A stretch of DNA of 64,000 nucleotides from Gonapodya prolifera JEL478. Its lineage: Eukaryota > Monoblepharomycota > Monoblepharidomycetes > Monoblepharidales > Gonapodyaceae. The stretch lies in the NCBI GenBank assembly GCA_001574975.1, contig KQ965749.1, forward strand, positions 252,082-316,081, read 5' to 3'. The position numbers and the translations under genes are program-made. The notes beneath the pieces were generated by a model. It did not search any database. It worked only from the letters and a program-made list of their open reading frames with translations, and was not told where the DNA came from. Positions within the stretch are counted from its first letter, which is position 1, and each line of letters begins with the position of its first letter. Below are positions 34,328 through 46,123 of the stretch, piece after piece.

Positions 34328-35646
34328 TTACTTCCAGCCAATCCTTTCAAACAGTTTCATGAGCTGCTCGTAAGAGGTGAACACAATCGCGCCGGAGAAC
34401 TAGAACAAGGTCCACATTGCACAGATTAGTATGCTTTCAGTGTGGAGAAACGTCCAATGTTGAACTCTACCATCAATCTTCCCAACCGAGGAGTCGCACC
34501 TTTCCAGAAAGCGAGGACGCCCTCTTCCTGGAACATGACCCTAATACAGTTCAGTGACGTGCCGTACTTCGCTTTGCCTTGTATACCCTGCATTTTGGTC
34601 TTGAGCACATCAAAAGGCTAAGCGAGGTATCAAATGTTAGAGTTGACAGCGATATGACTTGTGACTTGGGCAACAGACCATCGTGGCGTAAACTGTTACG
34701 ATCCCAGCCGCAACTCCAGATGCAAAGCTTACGTACCAGGGATCGTTTCGTTTCCCTTTATCATCTTTGGGATATCCAGCTGCAAAGAAGTCACGTATCT
34801 TCCCGTATGTGGTAAATCGAACGGCCTACAAGGTATCGTCTTGAGACAAAAAGGAAGACAACTTCTTTGGGATGAATGATGTGCACACCTGGTTTGCCCC
34901 TTGCCGCAGCATGACAGGTACCAAACCTCGATAGATCCCTGCGAGTCCTTCTTCTTTAATGATGAGTCGGGTTCCATGTATCAATCCTTGATAGCGAGGT
35001 TTTGCGGAGTTCTGGTCGTCGATGAATTTCGTTCTTGGCGAAGAACAGAAGAACCACAAAGTAAGAGAGGACGCGCACTTGGCGAAATGATGGTTGTACG
35101 AGCCTACTTTATCGTCTCGGAAGGAGTCACCACCAACGCTGCCTCTGTCATACCGGCTCCCAGGCCAGCGATCATCATTCCCACAGTCCCGATTTTCTCC
35201 CCTAAAATGGCGCCTCCACTTTGACCTCCGACATCACCGGCTGAGGGTGATTCCCGTCGAGCAAAAGAGTCTTGCGCCTTTCCAACGAGTACAACGAATT
35301 GCTCATATGCGACAAATCTTACAGAAGCCTTTGCTGCGTTTCCAATCGCCATTGCAGAGAGTCCCCTATAAAGTCCGAGCACACCGTGATTCCGTACAGT
35401 TTGCACAACGCAATCCACGGGTCCTTTAGACACCGGTGCGGTAGCAGTAAGATGCGATGGTGCGGTTTTTGAGAGCTTGGATTGGAGCTGGAGTTGAGTC
35501 TTCACATACTCCCTCCAAAAGATACGATCTCAAGACTCGGAGTGACACAGGATGCAAAACACAACTCACGCTGGATAGGTCAATGTCGCCTCAACTGCTC
35601 CAGAAATGCCTCCTGCAAGTAACGAGAGCCCCACATTGCTCTTCAT
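34328..35646 (-). CDS. CTP1: Mitochondrial tricarboxylate (citrate) carrier
   Basis: This is a mitochondrial carrier family protein of the inner membrane, exchanging citrate and related tricarboxylates. Exons are 35646-35570, 35512-35108, 35033-34889, 34825-34679, 34617-34471 and 34399-34328 (330 residues). All three carrier repeats keep the Px[DE]xx[KR] motif: PAEYVK (across intron 1), PSETIK and PFDVLK. Citrate-carrier landmarks are GLGAGMTEAALVVTPSETIK, KFIDDQNSAKPRYQGLIHG, GIYRGLVPVMLRQGANQAVR, GIVTVYATMPFDVLKTKMQ and GATPRLGRLMFSGAIVFTSY. Its start codon lies in a perfect 22-base tandem duplication, which adds an upstream out-of-frame ATG. Confidence 0.92.
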
Positions 35647-35668
35647 TACGCCCCACATTGCTCTTCAT
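35591..35668 (-). promoter_or_regulatory. Upstream ORF overlapping the CTP1 start
   Basis: The duplicated 22-base unit (35629-35650 and 35651-35672) contains an ATG. The distal copy opens a frame of 25 codons ending at TGA inside CTP1 exon 1, in another frame from the carrier start. If transcription starts upstream of both copies, ribosomes would meet this out-of-frame ATG first. Confidence 0.55.
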
Positions 35669-36849
35669 TACGAGTCGATCGTAGTGCGTGCAGAAACGAT
35701 GGAGAAAGGTTCGATTCGCGTCGATTGCACATCAATTTTGCTGAAGAACAGACCTTCTTTGCGTCTGACATCGAAGGAGCTGCGTGGTGGGTTTCTCCAA
35801 GAATAAATTTTGCCGGAAGTCATCAGAAATATGCAGCCGTGGCCCAAAGTGCCAGAACCAGGTCAAAAGAACTCAATTGCAACTCGAGATTGAACAGCTT
35901 GTGTATGTTTCAGCTTTACACCACGGTTTCAATTTCAAGACACCAGAACGAAGCAGGGCCCACATCACCTCACACAAATGACGTACGTTTATATCACAAA
36001 TTCACCAGGAGAATTCTTTTCTTATCATTCCAAAATCTTCTTCTTTTGTGTTTTTTGTAGGGGAACGCGAAGGAAAACACAAGCAGAGAATTTGGAACAG
36101 GCCCAGGCAGCAACGGCGTCTCTATACCCCGGCGTTCGCAGCATCAGCACCTCGACAGCACCATATTCGCCAAATTCAGATTGCAGCTTTCTCTTTCGAC
36201 TGGAATCAGGCTCAGCCAGTGCCACAGGGTGAGTGGGTTGACGGTGGACCCGATTGATTTGCGCGAACGGATGGACGAACTTTACCGGCATGAGGTGATT
36301 CTAAACCCTGGACATGTCGAACGGTATTTTGTCTGGACGAGTCAAGTGTGGATGGGGAGGGGATGGGCGAGGACTTTCAAACATGAATTTCAAGAAAGCC
36401 TTACCGCACCGTCCCACAGCCATCTTCGCCGAGTCCCTCGGTGAATTCTCCCTGTTTACTGAAAGCACTTTGCTTGGTGTTTTGGTGAGTTCTGAACCTC
36501 ACGTATGACCCAGAATGGCGACGGTGGAACCTACGACGGGATATCAACCACATTCTCGCCGGGAAATGAAATGAAGCCGTCTTTGTTCATGATAATAAAT
36601 GCTCTAGCACACTCCTGGATTCTGGAAAGATGGGTGGAAGCGCCGGTACAAACGTCTTTATGCCACAAAATTTCGTTTCGGATCCCAAATGATGTTCTAA
36701 ACTCCTTTTCATCCAACTGCCCACAACCCCATCTGTTAAACTTCGTCTCAGAACACTGGCGTGTCGTTCTCTCTCACCGGAAACACGAAACACCCCTGCT
36801 CTGCATCGCTCCTCGCACTTTGACAGCACGCTTTCCTTAAGCTGCTTCG
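35669..36849. other. Coding-like stretch without a confident gene model
   Basis: On the + strand, several segments read like exons. One ends NEAGPTSPHTND before GTACGT near 35990. Another runs from an acceptor at about 36060 through QHQHLDSTIFAKFRLQLSL to VDPIDLRERMDELYRH and VILNPGHVERY, and a third ends in PTAIFAESLGEF near 36440. I could not link them into one frame or recognise a family. They may be a rapidly evolving gene, a decayed gene, or leader sequence of the GDS1-like gene just downstream. Confidence 0.3.
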
Positions 36850-39800
36850 ATGGCCGAATCACCTCAACCACACCCCGTCACGCCCCCCAGAAATCTCTCA
36901 CCCGCTGACGCTATACTAACACCATACCATGGATATGCGGAGATTAAGTCAGAATCAACTGCGAGTTCCGAAAAGCCACCTGTAGCAAAGCGGAAACCCG
37001 GACGTCCTGTCAAGCGACGACCAGTGCCGCCTAGCCAGCGGTCGCTGCCTCAAGGTGGTAAAGCGCCAGCAGCACCTGGAGGAGCGCCCCTTCCCGTCTC
37101 CGGTCAGCCTGGTGCTCTGCGAATTCAGTTTCCCGGCGCAAGTACATCTGCTCTGCTGCAAGAAGCCGGGAACGCTTTGAAAATGTCGAGTTTGGGTGGC
37201 CACGTGTTGGCCAGCATAGGGTCTAGAGCGTCTCCATCGGTGGATGAATCCTCGGGATCTGAAATGACCCCTCCTCCACCGGAACTAGGAGCACTCGCAA
37301 ATTCGACAGGATTTGGTCTAGAGCCATCAGGTCATGCTTTTAGCCGGGTAAAAATTGAACGAGAGGGGACACCGTTGGTTGATGTCGCTCGCAACGATCG
37401 AGAATTATCCATTCCTCGCTCCGATACTATGGATGCCGACGGCTTTTCCTCTTTGGACACAATCCACCTAAAAGCTGAAGATATGGACAGCCAAGGCACA
37501 CAATCGTACTCGCAAACCAGTACGATCGATCCTTCTCAGCTCTCGATTGCTCCCCCAGCGGACACAGCGCTCAATGTGCAAACCATAAAGTTGCACAGAG
37601 AGGACGCAAGGGATAAGGTTCTTGTGGCTATTGTTAGAGCTCTGGCAAAAACGGGAAACGTTCCAGCGACGCCCAAGGAATTAAGCACACTAATATTGAA
37701 GGGGAATCTTTGCCAACTTGGGTACGCTCACCTCTGCTTGACCTTTTATATCTTGAAATCACCTTATCGTTGTCGCTTTCCCAGGGGCTTCACTCCGTAC
37801 GCAACTGTGTCGTCTCGTATGTCACAACACTTTAAGCGGTGTGGTGAAGGACGCCGTGCACCGATACTTGGCAAATGGTCTCTCGAAGGTGACCGCAAAC
37901 TTCGATGTGGGTGAAGGGTGGCAAGGATGTCGTTTTGTTATTGTCGATTCTGACGTGCTTTGATACCATGGTCAGACTACATTCTTTACGAGGACGACCC
38001 AGAGCTGTTTCCTTATGTGGAAGTTCCAGAAGACCGACTCAAAGCCACCTATACACCGTCTGGGACGGTCGAAGATGCAGGCTGGCTCCCCGACCTGGAT
38101 CCCAACGTCGATGTGTTGATTGATCCTGGTGATCCCCCACCTCCCAAAGTGCCGAAGGGAAAAATGCACGCAGGACGAGACTCGGGAGATGGGTCGGGAG
38201 CAGATGGGCAAATGCAGAGTGAATGGAAGAGGCGGCACGCACGTCCCCCTCGCATGGCCTCCAGCGCACCCGCTTCTGGACCCATCACAGGTGGCGGGAA
38301 GACTTTTGCACTAGGATTTTCTGGAGGAAAGTCTGGAAATGAGCATCAATCGGCACCTGCGGCGGTTCAGAGCTTACCATCTGGGGGAAACACTGGCAAC
38401 ACTGTTGGCAAGGGCACTTCAAGATCCTCCGCACCTCCTCCAACGCCACCACGATCACGCAAATCTTCATCTACTCGACGCACTGCGCCAAAAATCGGAG
38501 ATAGTTATGAATTTCAGAGTTATGGAAAGCCGCAGGGTTATAATGCACGCAATCGATCGAGATGGAATCGGATGAAGTCGGCTCAGTTTGTCGCCTTTTC
38601 TGATGAGGACGATGACGATCTTGAAGACGACGATGCAGATGAAAGCGACTCCGAAGACGAATCCTCCAGAATGCAACAACCCTTCCCTCATTCGGAGCCA
38701 CTCCTTCTTCGCTCGCCTGCGAGAAACATGGTGTACTCACCTGGCCGACGTGCAACTACTGGGCTGACAGTATCACAGAAAGCATCTGACACCGCGTTAC
38801 CAATGTCGACCGACTCGCAAGCTGACTACCACTCGAGTCCTGCGGCAGCGGATTCAAAGCCACCCCGTTACCGAGCATCCATGCTTTCATCGGAACCTCT
38901 TCCTACTTCTTCATCCGCTATTTATCGTTCCGAAGACGAAGCGAGCACAGACGATGGTGAAGGTTTTGAAGAAAATCCACTATCCGTTATCAAAAGGTTC
39001 CTTGCCGCAGCCATCGCAGCACCAGCGGCAGAGGACGAAGCGGATGGAGACACCAATACCGCGACCGAGTCGGCAACAGCTAAAATGTCAAATACGGATG
39101 ATCCCAAGCGGGACGATATCTCCGATTTTGGTGATGAATTAGCGATGCACGCAACTACAGCGACGACTGCAGTCATGGACTCTGAGCTCCATTTGGGCTC
39201 TAAGTCCCCTCACATTGAACCGTCGACTTTAATACGGGTGGAAGGACCAGACTTGGAAGTTCCACCCATGATTGCACCATCTGTTACTGGACAACACGGC
39301 CAGTCACCTGTCGTCCACTATCATGAAGCCCAAACGCCTTCGCGTCTCCTGAGCTTAGGCACACCTTTGCGATTTTTGTCCGGGGAAGGCCTTCCTATAA
39401 CTCCAGCGCTTGGCATGGCACAACCCTGGGCGGCAAGTGTGGAACGCGCTGGTACAACCACTGATTCTGCTCCAAGCTCCTCTATTGGCACCAAAACAAC
39501 TTCTCACACTGAACCTGGCACTGTGACCAGGCGACCCGAGGAAATCACCCTTGATGAAGTGGCGGGGCTGTTAAGCCCCCCATTTAACCCCGGATCGGAT
39601 CAAGATACACCTTCCGATTATGCATCCATCCCCATAGATGCGACAGGCCTGCCCCAGATTGACATGGACCCATATGACTCCGCAATGGACTCCGCTGACG
39701 ACGACATGGTCGAGATCTCCGCACCACGACGCGCCCCTTCCAGATCGGCTTCAGCTGCCTCCGCAAACGGAAGTCTTCGGTCCATGAAGATTCTTTTTCC

Positions 39801-40320
39801 AGCAGAAGAACTCAACTTAACCGATAATTATTCGTCTGGAGGAAGTCTTCCGGTACTATCACTTGATGGGACATCCAGTGGTACAACTACGCCGCGAAGT
39901 CGAAGTAGAATGCTCGTTACCGTAAGCCCTCATCCCACTACGCCAAGCACAGCATCTCGGCCAACCTCTCGACCTGGCACACGAGCAGCTGCTGAAATTC
40001 TTGTCAGTGGTGTCAGATTCGCTCCGTTTCCGACAACGAGAGATACAAAGGAGGATGCGGAAGTTTCGGGGCCTTTGGGTGAAGGCGTTGGCATGTTAAA
40101 TGCAAGCATTGGACTACCGGACGATTTCGTACGAGTCGGAGGTGGGAACGTCACGGCGACGAGTACTAAGGAGAATCTCTCTCAGTTAAGTAACAGTGTT
40201 CGGAAGGCCGTCCATAGAGATGACGAACAGGCGACCGGACTGGATCACACCGGAATTGACAGCGGTAGGACCTGGAAGAAGAGAAAAGTGGAACAATCGA
40301 ATATGATGGAGCTGATTTAA
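36850..40320 (+). CDS. GDS1-type winged-helix domain protein
   Basis: This is a large, mostly disordered nuclear-type protein with one conserved domain resembling yeast Gds1. Exons are 36850-37721, 37785-37906 and 37976-40320 (1112 residues). The domain spans about residues 255-345 and crosses both introns. Its landmarks are DKVLVAIVRALAKTGNVPAT, PKELSTLILKG, GGFTPYATVSSRMSQHFKRC, APILGKWSLEGDRKLRYYIL and YEDDPELFPYVEVPE. The N-terminus carries a basic AT-hook-like patch (KRKPGRPVKRRP), which together with the winged helix suggests DNA binding. An acidic run (DEDDDDLEDDDADESDSEDE) lies in the C-terminal half, and the tail ends in a basic KKRKVE. Yeast GDS1 is linked to respiratory growth, but the function here is inferred only from the domain. 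Confidence 0.8.
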
Positions 40321-40802
40321 CGTCATGATTCCCGAAGTAGAAAAGGTGCCAACTGGTGAGTACAACATCCTCGTCATTCGGGGTTTGTACCGACGCAAAG
40401 TTGCCTTCAGGAAATGCAATACCCAAATACCACGTGATCTGAAATGCGATAATGGATCATTAACCCAGTCGCACTCCTCGGGATGAAAGATTCCTGTAAT
40501 TGATTCAGTAAATTGCTGCACTTGTGTTTTACTCGTTACCGCAGACAAATCCATGGTCATTACCGACATCCGATGTTGTATAGTATTTGTAATCACGAAA
40601 TCCTCGATTTACGGAAGCTTCTCGCGATGACACATGCGGCATTTTTCAGTGTCGCACGTTGACCCGCATGCACAAGATGACCATGTGAGGATAACATTCA
40701 GATCTGGTACAAGTTAGGTGATAAGAGTAAAATGTTCATTTGAAGCTCCTTGAGAATTAGATCATCGAGATTGTGAGATCCTCGCCTGCTCGTCTTCCCT
40801 CT
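40321..40802. other. Convergent intergenic region
   Basis: The GDS1-like and RING genes end toward each other. The A/T-richer stretch presumably holds their 3' untranslated regions, and I see nothing else. Confidence 0.6.
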
Positions 40803-42464
40803 TCACACATACTCTACGTGATGAAATCCTCCTCGTCCACTCATCGGACCCCACATACTATTCTGAAGCGCTGCCATTCCTGACGTGAACGGGCGAACAG
40901 GTCTTGTTGCCGACCCCACAGCACTTGCACTTCCGCTGACTGACGGAGGTCGGAAATGACGTGCTGCGCTTGCAAAGGCGCTGGAGGACGGTCTGCCCGG
41001 AGCTGGAGGCTTTCGAGGGATCCATGATTGCCGGTGAGTTTCTCGCGAGTTGGGAAGAGCCGTAGACGGGCGTGACATCGTTATTTTGGAAGAGGATTGC
41101 TGCGAATGTAGACGTGGAGCGGAAGCGGCGGCACTCGAGACACGCGTAGATGAAGGCGTCTTGCCTCGCACCGGAGCAAGAAATGAGCTCAAAGAGTGTT
41201 CGGATGGGGTAGGAGGAAGAGTGAGGCGACCAGATCGGTGTCGGGGAGTTGATGATGTAGACGATGATGTCGATGGGCGGTTGGCCAGCTGCTCGTGGTG
41301 GTAATTGGATCCAGGACTGTGCATCGACCCTAGTGTCGGTGTGGGGGTGCGAGGAAACGATTTGACCAGATGCAGCGCTCCTGTGCTTCCTGTTGCGAAG
41401 CTGTTTGCCAAGCTTTGCTGGTTTGGATCCGTCCAAGTGGAGTGAGTAGCCAAGAGTCCCGACGCAGCATCTCCCGGTCTGAAACCACTAAATTGAGCTT
41501 CTAGCTCCTCTCGACGTGCTCGTTCTTGGTGATAAGAATTTTCCAGAGCGTTATATTGCGACGTGAGAGTTCTGAATCAGTCACCACAAAAATGAATTAG
41601 TCGAGAGAAAGGAATACCACATGCGTAAACGTACTCTCGGGCTTCTTTGGCTCTGTTAATTTCCTCAGAGCTTCGCACGAGAAGTTCTTGTTGATCGCGG
41701 AGCTTTGTCCGCAGATGTCGAACAAGCCTGATGAAGGAGCTCTTTTGAAACTACAAGCAAACTTATTATTGACGTCAGTAGCTCCACACCGAATCACAAC
41801 TTACCCGACATGCACTCAAGGTAGCCTCAATTTGATCCAGAGGGGACTGGAAGGAAGGGTGTCCGTTTCCTGGAAGCTATGTGATTCTGCAGGTGGAACA
41901 ACGTTACTCACCCGATAATCCTTAATGGTTGATTCAATCTGTTCCTCAGGGGATTTAAAATAGGAGAGTATGTCTACTGGAAGCTATTCAAATCGCGTTG
42001 CCATGTTCGGATTCGTTGAAGGGGTGACTGGAAGTGACAGGTCACTTACGTGTTCGTCCAGCTTTGCGACCATTGTCCCTGCACTGCACACGCCACAAAA
42101 CTGTTCCAATCCCGGATCGACCTGCGAGCTGGGGTTGAAGGCAGTCCCCTCGGCCTTGGCGGTGGCTCGGGCTAGACAACGGTCGCAAAAAGTGTGACCA
42201 CATTGGGTGACGAAGAAAGGGCGGACTCCGTCGATTTCGGACAAGCAAGAGTAGCAGTGCAACCACTGCAGAGTCGTGAGTGAGATTCAAACCGGGAAAT
42301 CCCACCAATTCCGGGATGGAAGACAGTGAGAATCGGTCTACTGATTTCGTGACATGGAAACACGATGCGCAAAGGCACAGAGCACTCACCACCATCCCTG
42401 TATCGCATCCATTCGATCCATTTAAAACAGAGTTCTGCGACGGTGACGGTGCTCTGCCCGACAT
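40803..42464 (-). CDS. RING and coiled-coil protein, Zip3/RNF212/HEI10-like
   Basis: This is a candidate SUMO or ubiquitin E3 ligase of the meiotic crossover type. Exons are 42464-42390, 42265-42050, 41983-41912, 41846-41805, 41750-41635 and 41571-40803 (429 residues). The RING begins at residue 29: CYSC, then TQCGHTFCDRC, then FCGVC, a C3HC4 arrangement. A coiled coil of ~90 residues follows, including RTKLRDQQELLVRSSEEIN and NALENSYHQERARREELEAQ. The last ~220 residues are Ser/Pro/Thr-rich. This order (N-terminal RING, coiled coil, Ser-rich tail) is that of Zip3, RNF212 and HEI10, but assignment rests on architecture rather than a diagnostic motif. Exons 3 and 4 encode similar 14-residue segments, suggesting an exon duplication. 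Confidence 0.7.
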
Positions 42465-42944
42465 GGACTCGGTACACCCACTGACGATGACAGAGAAGAC
42501 TGCCCCAGGAACGCCAAAGGAGGAAAGGACCACGTGACACGATGGTTGGATAGAGACGCGAGAGGATCAACCCTCGGGGTAGGTGAAATCGGGTTCCCGT
42601 TTTTTTTTTCCGAGTTGGAGTGACTGGGTGGAAGGACGGTGTCGCCGAGCAGTTGAAAAACAACCGCAGCGTGAATGTATTCGAAACCGACATCATTCGA
42701 ATACGTAGAAATTCGAATTTTTATTAATGTGTCTATTTTCTAATATCGTGTCTCATCGATTCCGACACAATGATCATCCCTTGAAGTTTTCGAAGTGCAA
42801 ACTTGGGTAAGAGGATCGCAGTTGCTGGGGTCCACTTGAATGTGTCATGTTGGAGACTTGGACTGGAGGTGCCGTGCCTGGGCCAGCCGGGGGTGGCCGA
42901 AGGAAACAGCCGAACAGATTTCGTCCTCCGCCAACAACTCGCGG
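42465..42944. other. Divergent intergenic region
   Basis: This separates the RING gene from the first lipase copy. It contains a 10-11 base T run near 42600 and an A/T-rich segment (ttcgaatttttatt) near 42710. No gene is seen, and both promoters must be here. Confidence 0.5.
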
Positions 42945-45598
42945 ATGGCGTCTCTCCTCTCCGCATCGCTGTCTCTTCTTGCAAATGCGGTACCCCAGAG
43001 CGTAGGATCACTCGTAACTCCCGCGGAAGGGCGACAGTAAGCAGACCCAATTACTTGTATAAACGAATTCTCCCTTCTTATGACAAAACTGGCCTTTTCC
43101 TGATATCATCCTCCTAAAGACCAAGTGCATCGCAAGTGCTCTCGCAAGCAGGTGAGTGACATGTCAATATTGCGAGGTGCAGCCTTCTGATTGGGTTTTG
43201 CGGTATTCACGTGAAAATCCATCCCCCTGCGGCAGCGCTTTCGGTCCCGAAGACTCTCTATAATCGGTTTGCGGGAACGCCTGAACATCCAGAATGTATG
43301 CCGCCTCCCAAGTTCCGCGAGCGTCGTCTCTATCTCACGGTTAACCACATGATTCGTTCACCATTTTCAAAACCTTTTCGGCTCAGGGGCCATGTATGAA
43401 GAAGTAATCTTCAATGCTGTCCGAATCGTGGCAACTCACGCCGAATCCGCCCATCCGTCGTCCCGAACGATGGTTACCCGCCTGATGAATCTCCAGTCCC
43501 GGCTATGCTCCGAAAAGATAACCCAAGTCAGCACATACTATGACGAGGGCGATGTCAAGGGATACTGGATTGGAAAGCCCGTCGACATGTCCAAAGATAT
43601 CGTTATGGTTTATCTTCACGGTGGTTCATTTATCACCGGTCACCCACTGCAAGCGTGCCACGCACTCGCAGACCTCATGTCTTTGCTGAGAAAAGAAAAG
43701 AAACTGGAGTCTCGAATATACGCCGTGGAATACCCTCTTGCGCCGGAGCAGCCATATCCGGCAGGACTAAATTCGTGTGTCCGAGCAGTTCGGTGGATCA
43801 TTGATGCTGTCGGAGCGAAGAACATTGTTCTCGGTGAGTCTAGCATCCTCCTTTGATGCTGTCGCGGCTAGTTTAATCTTCAGTTCCCTGTCAATTCCTT
43901 TTCAGTCGGCGACTCCGCTGGAGGAAACTTGACCCTCGCAACCCTTCTCCGTCTTCGCGATCACTTCCCCCACGCCCATACATCCACAAAATTCTCGGCT
44001 GCGTAGCGATATCTCCCTACGTCGACTTTCTCGGACCCCGAGTCAGGCCTGATCCCCAAAAGTCACACTCCACGGATGCGCTGTACGACGAGCGGGCTGA
44101 GACTGGCCCCAAATACGAAGACGGACTGTTCGGTACAACAACAGACTTTTTGGGCTTGAATGCGGGGCGATGTGCTGTTCGCTACTACCTGGGAACGAAG
44201 GGCTTGCGTTGGTACAAAGCTGTCGGTGCTTGGGTAAGCGTCACAAGGTTTATGTCGGTGAAGAGAAGGTGATGACGCGAAATGCTTTCGGTTAGCCTAA
44301 CCCGTGGGACAAGTCTCAATGGGATGGCAATTGGCTCAAGGTCTGTGCAATTTGTGGTTACATTTTCTGCAAATGCAAATCGCCAACCTGATCAACGCTT
44401 CAAACAACAGGACTGGGACTACTTACTTGGTCTCACTGCTAGACATGACTCGACAACGGAGAACACATCTCGTCCACCCAATCCAGGCCTCCTTGCCAAA
44501 TCGATGCCTTCTTTGTCGTACCTTGGGAGCCGCTTAGCAGAGCATCAAGAAGTCCCTCGAATTCTTCCTGAAATCGTCGTTCCGAGAAGGTCGTCGATCA
44601 GCAGAAGCGGTCATGTTGAGGTGACCGGTGACATTCCTGCGAAACACCCAGATTCCCCCTTGCACGATGATGCGGACGACTACAGCACACTTATTGACGA
44701 AGCGACATTATCGGAACCAAGTGTTATTGGTGGTCGTGAACCCAGTTATCCCAATGTTGGAACTTCGTCACTTCGAGGAGGATCGTTTTACCCACGATCG
44801 ATACTGAACAGCACTCCCTCCCGGAAGCGGCTTTCCTTTCACGAACCCGAAGCGATTGCGGACCATGACATAATCGGTAGTCCCACATCCTTACGGGCTA
44901 ATGGATCTCGTGGTCAAATTACAGCGCGTGTGAGACGATTTGCATCTGGGGAGTCCAACAGCGGCGATTACGGATACTTGTCGTCTGGTGCGGAGGCCTC
45001 AGAGCCAAATACGCTACGGGCGGGACGACGCCAGAGTGGCAGCGTTTCCAGGTCGGGATCAACGGTGAAGCGTTACTCATTTATCGCGGACAGGATGGTA
45101 AACATCGAACCAGGTGCTGATGCACCTCAAGTCACTGGCGTTCCCTTCCCAAACATGGCTAGTCTGAAAACGCCTTACTATTTGAACTACGACCTCTCCA
45201 ATTACGACCTCGAGCGAATCTATATCACCCTCGCTCTGTCCCCGTACGTCAGCCCTTATCGCGCTCGCTCGTGGGACAATCTGCCTCCTATTCTCTTCAT
45301 GGTTGGGCAGAAGGAGTCCGTCTACAACGATGTCATGAAGTGCGTAAAGAAAGCACGGAAATCCATTGTTGCAGCGGAGGCGAGGGTCGGACTGGACGAG
45401 AAGGCAATGCGCCCGCGAGGATTCGGGCGCGTCGATGTTATGGACCGGCCTCTTGGCGTGCACGTGTATTTGTTGCTTCCTGAGGTGCTCGTTCGGGGGA
45501 AAGGAATGGAGGGACTGAGGGATATCTCGAACTGGATCGATATGGTGTATCAGGAGAGAATTGGGGCGCTGGATTCGATGCAATTGGTAGCCGTTTGA
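42945..45598 (+). CDS. Hormone-sensitive-lipase-like hydrolase, copy 1 (apparent frameshift)
   Basis: This is an alpha/beta hydrolase of the HSL (lipase family IV) type, expected to cleave acyl esters. Exons are 42945-43036, 43120-43151, 43236-43295, 43387-43833, 43906-44233, 44296-44340 and 44411-45598. The oxyanion motif is YLHGGSFITGHP, the family YPLAPE motif is present, and the nucleophile elbow is VGDSAGGN across intron 4. The C-terminal half has YLNYDLSNYDLERIYITLAL, SPYVSPYRARSW, LPPILFMVGQKE and the likely catalytic His in HVYLLLPE. A Ser-rich insert of ~220 residues separates the two catalytic halves. Exon 5 is out of frame by one base: the CCCCC run near 43967 appears one C short. 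This could be a real break or a sequencing error. The rest is free of stops (~730 residues). Confidence 0.8.
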
Positions 45599-46123
45599 AG
45601 GGAAGAAATACCCTTGGTTATTTGTTACGACGTGGATCGTGTCTCGAATATGCACTCAATGATACCAAGTAATAGGTACCCACAAGTAAATTTCTGTATA
45701 GTATTTGGCAATATTTCAAAACCCGTGTGGGACTCGCCGTCTTTTGCTATAGAAGCTTGTTAGCAAAGCGAGAAGGGTAGGTGAGATGTGGAAAAGGCAA
45801 ATGTACCTTTTCTACCACCGTTTTAACAAGCCAGTTACCAAGTTAATTGCAAGAGGTGGGTGCCTTCCGGTGGAATACATATTTGTGCACGGACGCGCCG
45901 AACATTCATGCGGTACGGAAGCACGTGCCTTACCTCAACCCTATTGGTATAACATCCAAGCCGCCGACCGAGAGGATAATTGCGCCAGAGGATAAAGTGG
46001 TGAGTCTTTCAGATTTCCGTGGCTGTGTCTCAGGAAGGGGCTCGAATTGAATGGGCCTTGCGCAGATACAATCCTGGCGTTTCAAAACGGCGCATGACCT
46101 CCTCCTATTTGCCCCCGCTCAGC
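45599..46123. other. Intergenic region between lipase copies 1 and 2
   Basis: No gene is seen. Short open frames in front of the copy 2 start read through its leader and have no family character. Confidence 0.5.
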
